NCBI GenBank assembly: GCA_009692265.1
Contig: SHZM01000004.1
Coordinates: 26,153 to 90,152 of the forward strand
Reading direction: 5' to 3'
DNA: 64,000 nucleotides
DNA from: Gammaproteobacteria bacterium
GTDB lineage: Bacteria > Pseudomonadota > Gammaproteobacteria > Ga0077536
Part shown: positions 10,744-19,920 of the stretch, one piece after another
Position numbering within the stretch: position 1 is the first letter of the stretch
Layout: each line of letters starts with the position of its first letter
Notes under the pieces: model-generated
What the model was told of the DNA's origin: nothing
The model's database searches: none
Seen by the model: the letters and a program-made list of their open reading frames with translations, nothing else
Translations under genes and position numbers: made by a program

Positions 10744-11580
10744 ATGAAACTCGGACTGTTTGGGATCAATATGAATGCGTGCTGCGACCCGGACACCACG
10801 GTCCAGGTGGCACGCACCGCCGAAGCAGCCGGCTTCGAGTCACTGTGGACAGGCGAGCACGTGGTGCTCCCGGATCCACAGGTCGCGCCCTCACCGTTGC
10901 CACCGCTGTATCCCTTGCTCGATCCAGCGGTCGCCCTCGCTTTCATCGCCGCGCACACGAAGACGGTGAAGCTTGGCACCGGGATCATCATTCTCCCGCA
11001 ACGCAATCCCCTGGTACTCGCCAAGGAGCTTGCGAGTGTCGATGTGCTGTCCAAGGGGCGTTTGATCTTCGGGCTTGGGGTCGGTTACTTAAAGCCTGAA
11101 TTCGAAGCGTTAGGGGTGAGCTTCGAGCACAAGGGCGCGCGCGCTATCGATTACTTGCAAGCCATGCAAGCGATTTGGTCGCAGCCGCAGCCGGGCTATA
11201 CCGGAAAATTCGTGATCTTCAACGGCATTCAGGCACGACCCCAGCCCATTCAGCAAGCGCTGCCAATCGTCATCGGCGGACACACCAAGGCGGCATTTCT
11301 TCGCGCGGTTGAATATGCGCATGGCTGGTATGGTTTTGCGCTGGATGAAGCCGCGACCCAAAAATGTTTGGACGGCCTTGCCGCGGCAGCCCGCGAAGTC
11401 TCACGACCAGCGGCGCTAGGCCCGCTCGAGATCAGCGTCACGCCGGCGGCTGCGCTTGATCGCGATCTCACTCACCGCTACCGCGATCTCGGTGTACACC
11501 GGCTGATTCCGTTTCCTCGTTTGAAGACGGCCGCTGAACTCGTGGCCTTCGTTTCCCGCACCGCGGATGCCTGTCTCTGA
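10744..11580 (+). CDS. LLM-class (F420-type) flavin-dependent oxidoreductase
   Basis: MKLGLFGINMNACCDPDTTVQVARTAEAAGFESLWTGEHVVLPD...TKTVKLGTGIIILPQRNPLVLAKELASVDVLSKGRLIFGLGVGYLKPEF. Confidence 0.9.
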   Translation: MKLGLFGINMNACCDPDTTVQVARTAEAAGFESLWTGEHVVLPDPQVAPSPLPPLYPLLDPAVALAFIAAHTKTVKLGTGIIILPQRNPLVLAKELASVDVLSKGRLIFGLGVGYLKPEFEALGVSFEHKGARAIDYLQAMQAIWSQPQPGYTGKFVIFNGIQARPQPIQQALPIVIGGHTKAAFLRAVEYAHGWYGFALDEAATQKCLDGLAAAAREVSRPAALGPLEISVTPAAALDRDLTHRYRDLGVHRLIPFPRLKTAAELVAFVSRTADACL

Positions 11581-11593
11581 GCAAGAAGTAGTC

Positions 11594-12388
11594 ATGCGAC
11601 AACCATCGATATTCATTCCCCACGGCGGCGGCCCGTGCTTTTTCATGGACCCGCCACCGGACGAGCCGTCGCGTTGGCTCGCGATGGAAGCCTATCTGCG
11701 CGAATTGCCGCTCTGCCTGCCGCAGCGACCGCAGGCCCTGCTGGTAGTCTCCGCGCACTGGGAAATGCCGCGACCCACGGTGCTGGCCGCGGCGCAGCCT
11801 GGCTTATTGTTCGACTACTACGGTTTTCCGCCGCACACCTACCAGCTCACGTATCCGGCGCCAGGTGCGCCTGAGCTTGCGGCACGCGTGCGGCAGCTGC
11901 TCGCCGCGGCCGGTATCGCTAGCGACGAAGACCTTCAGCGTGATTTTGATCACGGCATTTTCGTTCCACTCAAAGTGAGTTTTCCGCAGGCGGACATCCC
12001 GATCCTGCAGTTATCTCTGCGCGAAGATCTGGACCCCGCGAGCCACCTCGCGATCGGTCGCGCGCTAAGCGTGCTGCGGGACGAGAATGTGCTCATTATT
12101 GGTAGCGGGCTGAGCTTCCACAATTTGCGCGCGCTGGGTGGTCCCGCAGGCCCAGCGCGGGAATTTGATCGTTGGTTGACTGAAACTGTGTGCGAGGTAG
12201 CGCCAGCACAACGCGACACGCGGCTTGCACAGTGGGGCGTGGCCCCGGGTGCTCGCGCCTGCCATCCACGCGAACAACACCTACTGCCGTTGATGGTGGC
12301 GGTGGGCGCGGCGGCTGGAGATCCGGGGCAGCACGCGTTCAGCGGTACGATCTGGGGCCAGTCGGTTTCGGCTTATCATTTTGGCTAA
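11594..12388 (+). CDS. Class III extradiol ring-cleavage dioxygenase (DODA-type)
   Basis: MRQPSIFIPHGGGPCFF, LLVVSAHWE, FDYYGFPPHTYQLTYPAPGAPELA, DHGIFVPL. Confidence 0.9.
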   Translation: MRQPSIFIPHGGGPCFFMDPPPDEPSRWLAMEAYLRELPLCLPQRPQALLVVSAHWEMPRPTVLAAAQPGLLFDYYGFPPHTYQLTYPAPGAPELAARVRQLLAAAGIASDEDLQRDFDHGIFVPLKVSFPQADIPILQLSLREDLDPASHLAIGRALSVLRDENVLIIGSGLSFHNLRALGGPAGPAREFDRWLTETVCEVAPAQRDTRLAQWGVAPGARACHPREQHLLPLMVAVGAAAGDPGQHAFSGTIWGQSVSAYHFG

Positions 12389-12422
12389 GGCGAGGGGTCG
12401 GGGTTCTACGGTGCGCGAGGCC

Positions 12423-14636
12423 CTAACGCGCGATCCAATGCTGGACCCAGCTGCGCGGGTTCGCCATAAATTCCGTTAGCAATTCGGGCTGTACATCGCG
12501 TAATAACGGCAGGGCCTTGGCTAACGGCAAGGCATGCGCGGCGATCTCGCGGCGTAACTTCGCGCGATGGTGCCAGGCTGCCGCGGGGAGGCGTGGCGGC
12601 CCTAAGCGCGCGGGCACCCCTTGCCCGAGGAGCAAGGTATCGAAGGCGTGATCGCCAGAGAAGAAATCCGGTGGAATGATCGAATAAAACAACGACGGGC
12701 GGTCGGACAGCGGTGCGCGCTCGCAAAATAACTCAAGGCGATCGCGCGCCCCGCTAATATCGGCGTCCGCGCGCGCGGCGCGCCAGAATTCCGTGTCCAG
12801 GCGGCGGTTGAAGCGGTAATGAATCGCCAGGAACCACCGCAACTGATCCCACAGATCATTCATCTTCTCGGTCAGGCGGGCCTTGCTCGCGACGTCACTA
12901 CGTAACGGAAAGTGATTCGTCAGATATTCGAGTTCATAGATCACCATATGCAGCGCCGTCGACTCCAGGGGCTCGACGAACGCATAGGAATTCCCCAGCG
13001 CGACCACGTTACCCTTGAAAAAATGCGCGTGCCGGCCCGACCGAAATTTGACCTGCCGTGGCTCGCCCATGCGCGGGTGCATGCGGTGCATTTCGTCCAC
13101 TGCGGCGTCATCGCTGATAAACGACGAGGCGTAGACGTAGCCAATGTGATCGCGGTCCTCGAACGCGGTCGACCAACACCAACCGGCATCAAACGCATGC
13201 GCGCGCGTGTAGGGTTTGATCAGGCCGTCGTGCGGCAGGTTCGTCGCGATCGCGCGATCGGTGAACAAACTGGATTGATAACTGACGAACGGCGACTTAA
13301 GCGCGCCTTCCATCAACACCGATCGAAAACCGCTCGCATCGACGTACAAGTCAAACTGCAGCTTGCGGCCATCAGCGGTAACAAGATGATCGACGTTTTC
13401 GCCGTCATCGCGGATCTCCACGCCGCGGATCTCGGCATCCAGATAATGGATGCCGCGACTGATAGCCTCCTCTTTAAGGAAGGCGACGAAGCGCTCATTG
13501 TCGAGGTGGTAAGCGAAGCGAACGCTTTCGAGCAAGCTGTGCGCGCGACCGCCACCGGCGTCGAGCAGCGGCGCGCGATCAGCGTACATCAACTGCGCGG
13601 CGACACTTTGATTATCGAGATGCCCGTCGTAGACCATCGGATCGACCAATGGCGCGTACTGAAACGGATAACTGAACTGGCTATCGGGGGTAGCCCCCCA
13701 TAGAAACTGGATACCAAGCTTAATTGACGGTTGTACACGGCGATGAAAGTCGGCGATGTCGAGCCCGAGTAATCCGGGCGAGTGCAGAAAGCGCACCATT
13801 TCGGGGGTCGTCGCTTCGCCGACACTGATGATCGGAATTTTGCTGGATTCGATCAACGTCACTTCGAGATCGGGGATCCGTCGGCGCAGGGTCAAGGCGG
13901 CGAGATAACCTGCGGTACCGCCGCCCAAGATCCCGACCGTGCGATAGCGATCCGGGTGCGGGGCGGGGCTTGGTGAGTACGCCAATTCCGCAGCAAAGCC
14001 TTCGAGTTCCAAGGCACGCGCCAACGCCGTGCGGGCCACCGCCGCGAAACGCGAGCGAGGCGCGACAACGCCACTGCAAATCGTACAGTGGCCGACGGGC
14101 AACACGCTGATCAGCTCGGTGCCCTCCGCACGGTGTACCGCTGCGGCGGTGAGGGCAGGCGCGGCACTGTCGTTACGCGACAATGCCGCCACCATTTTGA
14201 CAAGACCGTGGGTGATGTCGGTCATCCGCGCGGCTGGGACGGCGGCAATATTGCCGCTGAGGTACGCGCCAAGTTGCCCCATCGCGCGGGTTGGCTCGGC
14301 GTGCGCGGGCAACGCCTGTAGTAGCCGACATTCCACACAGGCGGTCAGGCCCGGCACCGTGACGGTGCCTTGGACGACGTTCGCGCCGTCAATTGTCAAA
14401 AACAACGTGGTGTGTCCGGCTCCGAGCAAGGTCGCTTGCATGTTGAGAAGTTCGCGCCATGTCACGTCTTCGAGTGCAACGATGGTCAGATCGACGGCCT
14501 CACCTGTCGCGGACGCGACAAGTAGCGCTACCTGGGTGAAGCCAGCGGCCTTGAGCGCGTCAGCGAGCGTCGACCCGAACGCGCCTGAGGCGATGATCGC
14601 GATGGTCGTGGAAAAATCGGTGGAACTGTTGTCCAT
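12423..14636 (-). CDS. Flavin-dependent (tryptophan-type) halogenase with N-terminal E1/ThiF-like (TOMM cyclodehydratase-like) domain
   Basis: About residues 225-737 carry halogenase motifs: VGILGGGTAGYLAALTL, IPIISVGEATTPEMVRFL, PSIKLGIQFLWG (catalytic Lys position) and FVEPLESTALHM (catalytic Glu region). The N-terminal ~200 aa has TVTVPGLTACVECRLLQ and VGHCTICSG, two CxxC pairs as in E1-like/cyclodehydratase domains. Confidence 0.8.
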   Translation of the reverse strand: MDNSSTDFSTTIAIIASGAFGSTLADALKAAGFTQVALLVASATGEAVDLTIVALEDVTWRELLNMQATLLGAGHTTLFLTIDGANVVQGTVTVPGLTACVECRLLQALPAHAEPTRAMGQLGAYLSGNIAAVPAARMTDITHGLVKMVAALSRNDSAAPALTAAAVHRAEGTELISVLPVGHCTICSGVVAPRSRFAAVARTALARALELEGFAAELAYSPSPAPHPDRYRTVGILGGGTAGYLAALTLRRRIPDLEVTLIESSKIPIISVGEATTPEMVRFLHSPGLLGLDIADFHRRVQPSIKLGIQFLWGATPDSQFSYPFQYAPLVDPMVYDGHLDNQSVAAQLMYADRAPLLDAGGGRAHSLLESVRFAYHLDNERFVAFLKEEAISRGIHYLDAEIRGVEIRDDGENVDHLVTADGRKLQFDLYVDASGFRSVLMEGALKSPFVSYQSSLFTDRAIATNLPHDGLIKPYTRAHAFDAGWCWSTAFEDRDHIGYVYASSFISDDAAVDEMHRMHPRMGEPRQVKFRSGRHAHFFKGNVVALGNSYAFVEPLESTALHMVIYELEYLTNHFPLRSDVASKARLTEKMNDLWDQLRWFLAIHYRFNRRLDTEFWRAARADADISGARDRLELFCERAPLSDRPSLFYSIIPPDFFSGDHAFDTLLLGQGVPARLGPPRLPAAAWHHRAKLRREIAAHALPLAKALPLLRDVQPELLTEFMANPRSWVQHWIAR

Positions 14637-14897
14637 GTCATTCCGTCCTTGTTCGCGGCGCCGCGGACCCGTGTGGATCCGGCTTCTTCGGCACCCCCAG
14701 CGGCTGGGCCAGGTCCACGGATCACCTGGCTAATCCTGGCCGCCGCTGGACGCGACGATAACACCGCGAGATTTTCATTGTAACTCGGCTTCGCGAGGCT
14801 CAACGCCTGGAACGTCTGAGTGGCGACGGGTGTGACGTAGTGTTTGTATTGAATCGTGAACCGCGGAAGCGTGCGCCACCCGGCAGGCACCCCTGAA

Positions 14898-15500
14898 TCA
14901 GGCCGGGACGTAGCGCAGCCGCTGCGGCGAGAACTCGATGTAGAGGATGAGGCGATCGCGCTCCGAGAAGTTGAACGCGTAGTGCAGATTGGAACCATCG
15001 AACACGATGCCCCGGCCTTCCTCCTCGCGCACGAACTCCCCGTCGACGTTCAAATAGTTGAACTCGTTCTCCATCTCGAGTCCGAGGTGGAAGGACAGGA
15101 ATTGCCCGGCCGCCAGCTCGGGATGGCTATGCGGAGGAAGCCATCCGCCCGGCTTGAACAGCGAGAGCCCGGCGAGATGGATCCCGCGCATCGCCGAAAG
15201 CACGTGGGCGGTCTTCGGGCAGAGCTCTAACCAGAACGGCATTCGCTCGTCTTCAAACACCAGAGCGAACTTGAGCCACTTTTCCTTGACCGGTCCCCAG
15301 CCATCGAACCAGCCGGCCCGCCCCACCGCGGCAACCGTCTTGAGTAGATCCGGGTTCTGCTTTTCCGTCCCCGTGCCGTCGGGATCCACTATCAGGATGT
15401 TCGTGCGATCGAGCGCCGCGCACTCGTCGCGGATGACTTCCCAGTTTGACACCAGGTGCGCCAGCTTGGGATAGGCCGTGTGAGAAACGATGGAGCCCAT
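14898..15500 (-). CDS. Aspartyl/asparaginyl beta-hydroxylase-like (Fe/2OG) protein
   Basis: GGWLPPHSHPELAAGQFLSFHLGLEMEN...GRGIVFDGSNLHYAFNFSERDRLILYIEFS. Confidence 0.75.
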   Translation of the reverse strand: MGSIVSHTAYPKLAHLVSNWEVIRDECAALDRTNILIVDPDGTGTEKQNPDLLKTVAAVGRAGWFDGWGPVKEKWLKFALVFEDERMPFWLELCPKTAHVLSAMRGIHLAGLSLFKPGGWLPPHSHPELAAGQFLSFHLGLEMENEFNYLNVDGEFVREEEGRGIVFDGSNLHYAFNFSERDRLILYIEFSPQRLRYVPA

Positions 15501-15513
15501 GATCAGCCTCGTT

Positions 15514-16301
15514 TTAGGGGGCTACTAATGGCCCGAGCTTCAGATAGTCCTGCACCGTCTGTCCCTTGCACTCTACGTCGAGCACGGGCGCGCCGAGGCC
15601 CTCGGCGAGGTCGCCCTCATCCACCGTGCGGAAGTCGAGGCTGAAGCGGATCCGCCCGCTCGTGACCGGCACCCCGCCGTGCAGATGCGCCCCAGAGAAC
15701 AGCAGCAGCTCACCCCTGGCGAGGGAGAAGCGCTGCGCTTCGCTCGCAGGTGGGCGCACCAACGCATCGGGCGCGTGCGCCGGGAGCCAGCGACCGTCGG
15801 AGCCTAGCTGGGGCGGTTTGGTGTAATCGAGCAGCGCGGAGTCGTTGGCGATTGGGCGCGCGAAGTACTCCGGATAGAACGCGAAGCTCTCAGTCTCGTC
15901 GACGTCGTGCACCGCCAACCACCAGTTCACCTGGCACGCCGGGTTCGCGTACCAGGTGTCGCGATGGACCGCGTAGGCGCCGCGCGGCGCGGCCTCGGGC
16001 GCTAGGAACGCCGCTAGCGCGCGGACACGCACGGAGTCGACGCGCTGCTGCGACAGATCGAAGCCGGTCTCGGCGATTACCGCCGCGATCGCGGCCCACC
16101 AGCCGCTGTCCACCATCGCGTGCTCCCTCAGCCCGGCCAGCGCGGCGTGGACGTCGACCTCGGCGCTGCGCGGATCCGGTCCGAGGATGGTGCCGATCGC
16201 ACCCATTACCCCGTCCACGAACGCCAGCGACGTCGGCGTCGCCGGCCTCCGAATAATCTCTCCGCCGTAGATCCGCGCGCGCAGTGCCGCGGCGCTCACG
16301 A
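15514..16301 (-). CDS. Putative 2OG-Fe(II) oxygenase (PhyH-like)
   Basis: HRDTWYANPACQVNWWLAVHDVDE (HxD), GELLLFSGAHLHGG (distal His), GRIRFSLDFRTV (Arg). Preferred GTG start at 16301 overlaps the upstream TGA. Confidence 0.65.
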
Positions 16302-16470
16302 CAAACCCCCTACGAACCATCCCAGCACGTGCGCGCTTGCACCCGCGACCGGCGTCTTGGTCCGCACACGGTAGAAGGCCAGGAGGATCGCAATGAACAT
16401 ATTCGCCACCAGCACGAACAGGTGAAAGGCCAACTGTACACGCCGAACAAGCCCGAGACCAAGCGGGGTC
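16298..16470 (-). other. Short hydrophobic ORF or C-terminal remnant of a membrane protein coupled to the downstream oxygenase
   Basis: Reverse-strand LVRRVQLAFHLFVLVANMFIAILLAFYRVRTKTPVAGASAHVLGWFVGGLS*; its TGA (16298-16300) overlaps GTG (16299-16301). Confidence 0.35.
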
Positions 16471-16521
16471 GGCTATCAAAAGTGAACACCATCATCGTGT
16501 ATTCGCGCGGCGTGTATCTCG

Positions 16522-18624
16522 TTAATGCGCGAGCGGGTCTGGTCGCAACTGCACCTTGGCGAGAAACGAACTCGCTTGTTCGGAATGAAGCATGGGGTCG
16601 AGTCCATTTGTAAACCACAGGCCGCGCCCTTTCCACCCGGTATCGAGATTGTCGATGCGCCCGTCCAGTCCACGTGTGTAGGTGTTCAATGGGTACGGCA
16701 CCCGGATGGTGGTAAATGTTTCAGTTTTTGGATCGAAGGCGAGTAGCGCATCGGAGTTGGTACCATTCATGATCACCACATCCTTCCCAAGCCCTAGCGT
16801 GTCGAACTGGTCCACCCACAGGTAGTAATGCATGTCCGTGCTGCCGCGGGGATCATTGGCGCTAAACCCTTGCGCGCGCGGCCCAGGCGTTGGCCACAAG
16901 GTCCAACCTTCCGAACATTGCGCGCCATCGCCCCAGGTTTGTTGACAACGACTGCGCTCGAATTTTGCGAGTTGGCCACTGCCTGCGAGTGCTGTCCATA
17001 CCTGGCCCGTGCTGTCCACATCCACGCCGCGTGGCCCGATGCCGGGCGCGGGCGGCAAAAATGCCTCGTGCTTGTTAGTCGCCGGGTCATAGCGCAAAAG
17101 CCAGCCAGGTTCGCCCGGAGGGCTCGAAATACCGGGTGGGATGGCCGACCACACCGCGCGATCCCGCGGGTTGGGGATCACGCCATATTGAAAGCCAACC
17201 AACGAGCGATCGGCTTTACCGTCGCCATCGGTATCCAAACGCACCTCGGAATAACCAATCGCCTGTTCGAGCGTTGCGGGGTTTTTCGGATCGTACTTCG
17301 CGGGATTAAACCAACCGACTGCGAAGTCGTCACCGCTCGTCCAAATCACGCCGTCAGCATCAAATTGCAAATGATGTGTGCCCGTGCAGGTATCGACGAG
17401 TTCCCAGGTTTTCGATTTCGGATCGTAAACGCCAAGTTGACGATGGTGGTGGTTGTTGATGATGACGGGATCGTCTTGGCAAAATTTTGGCAGGTCCTGC
17501 GCCCATTGCCGTCGGATTTGGGTGGTTAACCAGACTCGACCTTGCGCATCCATCATGGGGTTATGCGGATTCGCGGGATTTTTATACACGCCTGTATGTG
17601 ATGGCTCACCCCCCGGCCAAGGATCGCCTAACGAACCAAAACCATAGGGAGACGTTACATCGCCATTCAGCGCTTTATACGTTTGTTGTCCCCACGGCGT
17701 ACTGAAGCCATCGCGCGTCGGCACTTTGATGCGCTCAGCGCGGTGCGTGTTGGGGTCGACGACCAGCAAATAATCGTTCGCAAGATCAACCCCGTACACC
17801 GGCCCATTGGCATTGACGGTTGGGTTGCGTTTATCGGTCGCGATCTCATCATGCGCATAGGTGAACTCATCGCCCCACGCCCATTGCGTGATCACGAAAT
17901 TACGTTCGATCCCACGTGGCCGTGGTGGCGCTTGCGGCACCGCGCCCTGCGCCAGCTGCGTGCCCCATGCCGTCATCGCGGATAAAAGACGCGCACGCCC
18001 AAGCGTATCGGCGAAATAATTCATGCCGGCGGCTTTTAGGAATCCGTGATCGAAAGCCGCGCTTTCCGCCAACCTAGTGGGCGGGCTACCCACCTGATGA
18101 CACAGCACGCAACTGAGCTTGAACTGCGCAAACCATTGCGCGGGGCCAGCAAATGGATCGCGCGTTTGTGCCTTACTCTCGTGACTGAAGACTCCGCCCT
18201 CGCCCGCGGCATTGGCAAGGCCAAACGCGCCAACAGGCGGCGCAAACAAAGTAAGCCAATAGCTTGCGGGATAAACCTGCGCGGCCTCGAGTGCATCCGC
18301 CGCAGCCGCAACTTTAAGGGTTAGTTGTGTACCGACCGCGGCCTCCACCGGACTCGAATCGACCAAGCCATAACCACGTACCCACATCTTGAAATTGACC
18401 GCGGGTAATTCCGGTACCACGAATTTTCCCGCCTCGTCGGTCACCACGATTTTGCGCAGTGGTGTGGGCGTTGCCGTCGTTTCCGCGATGACCCACACGC
18501 CGGCTTCCGGCGCGCCCGTGGCGTTCACGACGTTGCCACTGATGAAATCTTCCACGGCGAGTGCGCGCCCCGCCACCAGCATGATCGAGAACAGCCATGC
18601 ACTGGGCACTTTCATATCCACCAA
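16522..18624 (-). CDS. Secreted carboxypeptidase-regulatory-like domain + Vgb/streptogramin-lyase-like beta-propeller protein with one CxxCH
   Basis: Signal peptide; GNVVNATGAPEAGVWVIAETTATPTPLRKIVVTDEAGKFVVPELP (CarboxypepD_reg-like); FKLSCVLCHQVGS (haem c motif); propeller-like repeats (ARGVDVDSTGQVWTALAGSGQLAKFERS). Confidence 0.7.
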   Translation of the reverse strand: MVDMKVPSAWLFSIMLVAGRALAVEDFISGNVVNATGAPEAGVWVIAETTATPTPLRKIVVTDEAGKFVVPELPAVNFKMWVRGYGLVDSSPVEAAVGTQLTLKVAAAADALEAAQVYPASYWLTLFAPPVGAFGLANAAGEGGVFSHESKAQTRDPFAGPAQWFAQFKLSCVLCHQVGSPPTRLAESAAFDHGFLKAAGMNYFADTLGRARLLSAMTAWGTQLAQGAVPQAPPRPRGIERNFVITQWAWGDEFTYAHDEIATDKRNPTVNANGPVYGVDLANDYLLVVDPNTHRAERIKVPTRDGFSTPWGQQTYKALNGDVTSPYGFGSLGDPWPGGEPSHTGVYKNPANPHNPMMDAQGRVWLTTQIRRQWAQDLPKFCQDDPVIINNHHHRQLGVYDPKSKTWELVDTCTGTHHLQFDADGVIWTSGDDFAVGWFNPAKYDPKNPATLEQAIGYSEVRLDTDGDGKADRSLVGFQYGVIPNPRDRAVWSAIPPGISSPPGEPGWLLRYDPATNKHEAFLPPAPGIGPRGVDVDSTGQVWTALAGSGQLAKFERSRCQQTWGDGAQCSEGWTLWPTPGPRAQGFSANDPRGSTDMHYYLWVDQFDTLGLGKDVVIMNGTNSDALLAFDPKTETFTTIRVPYPLNTYTRGLDGRIDNLDTGWKGRGLWFTNGLDPMLHSEQASSFLAKVQLRPDPLAH

Positions 18625-18732
18625 TCCTCGCGCTTTGTGTGGCGACAGTTTAGGTAATTTTCCGTCAGCATCGCTTAGTTAATTGGCTTCCCATCGCGGC
18701 GCTGCTCGCATTACGACGCGCGGGATGGCTGA

Positions 18733-19920
18733 TTACACTACGTGATCGCGGCTCAGCGTCGCGATCTCTTCATCGCTCAGCCCAAGCGCACGCAGAATTT
18801 CGTCTTTATGCTCGCCCGCGGGTCCGATCGTTCGACGAAGCTGCGCTGGCGTGCGCGAGAGCGTAAACGCCGGAGCGACCAGCGCCAAAGTGTCACCGGA
18901 CGGTGTCGGAACATCCGTCGCCAGGGCGAGGTACTGTACTTGGCGATCCGCGAAGACCTCATTCATTTTGTAGATCGGTCCACACGGTACGCCGGCCGAA
19001 TTGAGCGCGGCGATGAGATCACCGGAAGACCAGGTTACCGTCCGCGCGCTGATCGCGTCGTTCAGCGCGACGCGCTGCGCCGAACGGAGATCGGCGGTGG
19101 CGAAGTCAGGCTGGTGGATGAGTTCCGGTGCCTCCAACGCGGTGCATAGTCGCGCGTAAATTGTATTTCCACTGGCGGCAATATTGACGAAACCATCAGC
19201 GGTTGGATACACACTGGTGGGCATCGAGGTTGGATGATCGTTGCCCGCCTGGCCAGGAATTTCGCCATCGACGAGCCAGCGAGCGGCTTGAAAATCCATG
19301 ACGTTGATCATCGCCGCGAGCAGCGAGGTCGTTACCCATTGGCCGCGCCCCGATTGAGTACGCTCGGCGAGCGCGATCAAAATACCGAGCGCCGCGAATA
19401 AACCAGCACTAGAATCGGCAACCGCGGTGCCGGCGCGCAGCGGTCCTTGTCCCCGGTGCCCGGTCGTCCACATCAATCCCCCCATGCCCTGTGCGATTTG
19501 GTCGAACCCGGCGTGATCACGATACGGGCCGGTCTCCCCAAAGCCCGAAATGCTCGCGTAGATAAGGCGCGGATTCTCGGCAGCCAACGTGTCGTAGTCG
19601 ATCCCAAGCCGTTGCTTAACCGCTGGTCGATAGTTCTCGACCAAGATGTCCGTGGTGTGCACGAGTTGTTTTAGTATCGCGAGCCCGCGCGGGTCTTTCA
19701 GGTTTAAGGTCAGCGAACGTTTATTGCGATGGAGGTTCTGAAAATCGCCACCGCCGCGGTTGCCTAAGCCGTCGTCACCTTCCTTCGGTTGTTCGATCTT
19801 GATGACATCCGCACCCCAATCGGCGAACTGCCGCACGCAGGTGGGTCCTGAGCGCAGGCGAGTGAGATCTATTACCCGCAGATGGGCTAGCGCGCCCCGA
19901 GTCATGGTTCGCGGGGTCAT
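18733..19920 (-). CDS. CaiB/BaiF family CoA transferase
   Basis: LRVIDLTRLRSGPTCVRQFADWGADVIKIEQPKEGDD...NKRSLTLNLKDPRG...ISGFGETGPYRD. Confidence 0.93.
   Translation of the reverse strand: MTPRTMTRGALAHLRVIDLTRLRSGPTCVRQFADWGADVIKIEQPKEGDDGLGNRGGGDFQNLHRNKRSLTLNLKDPRGLAILKQLVHTTDILVENYRPAVKQRLGIDYDTLAAENPRLIYASISGFGETGPYRDHAGFDQIAQGMGGLMWTTGHRGQGPLRAGTAVADSSAGLFAALGILIALAERTQSGRGQWVTTSLLAAMINVMDFQAARWLVDGEIPGQAGNDHPTSMPTSVYPTADGFVNIAASGNTIYARLCTALEAPELIHQPDFATADLRSAQRVALNDAISARTVTWSSGDLIAALNSAGVPCGPIYKMNEVFADRQVQYLALATDVPTPSGDTLALVAPAFTLSRTPAQLRRTIGPAGEHKDEILRALGLSDEEIATLSRDHVV

Noticed and set aside
12912-13703. 263-aa forward ORF antisense to the halogenase
   Set aside because: No recognisable family; it mirrors the coding frame of the well-supported reverse-strand halogenase, as is common in GC-rich DNA.
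15750-16256. 168-aa Arg/Ser/Pro-rich forward ORF
   Set aside because: Low-complexity composition typical of antisense GC-rich DNA; overlaps the 2OG oxygenase gene.
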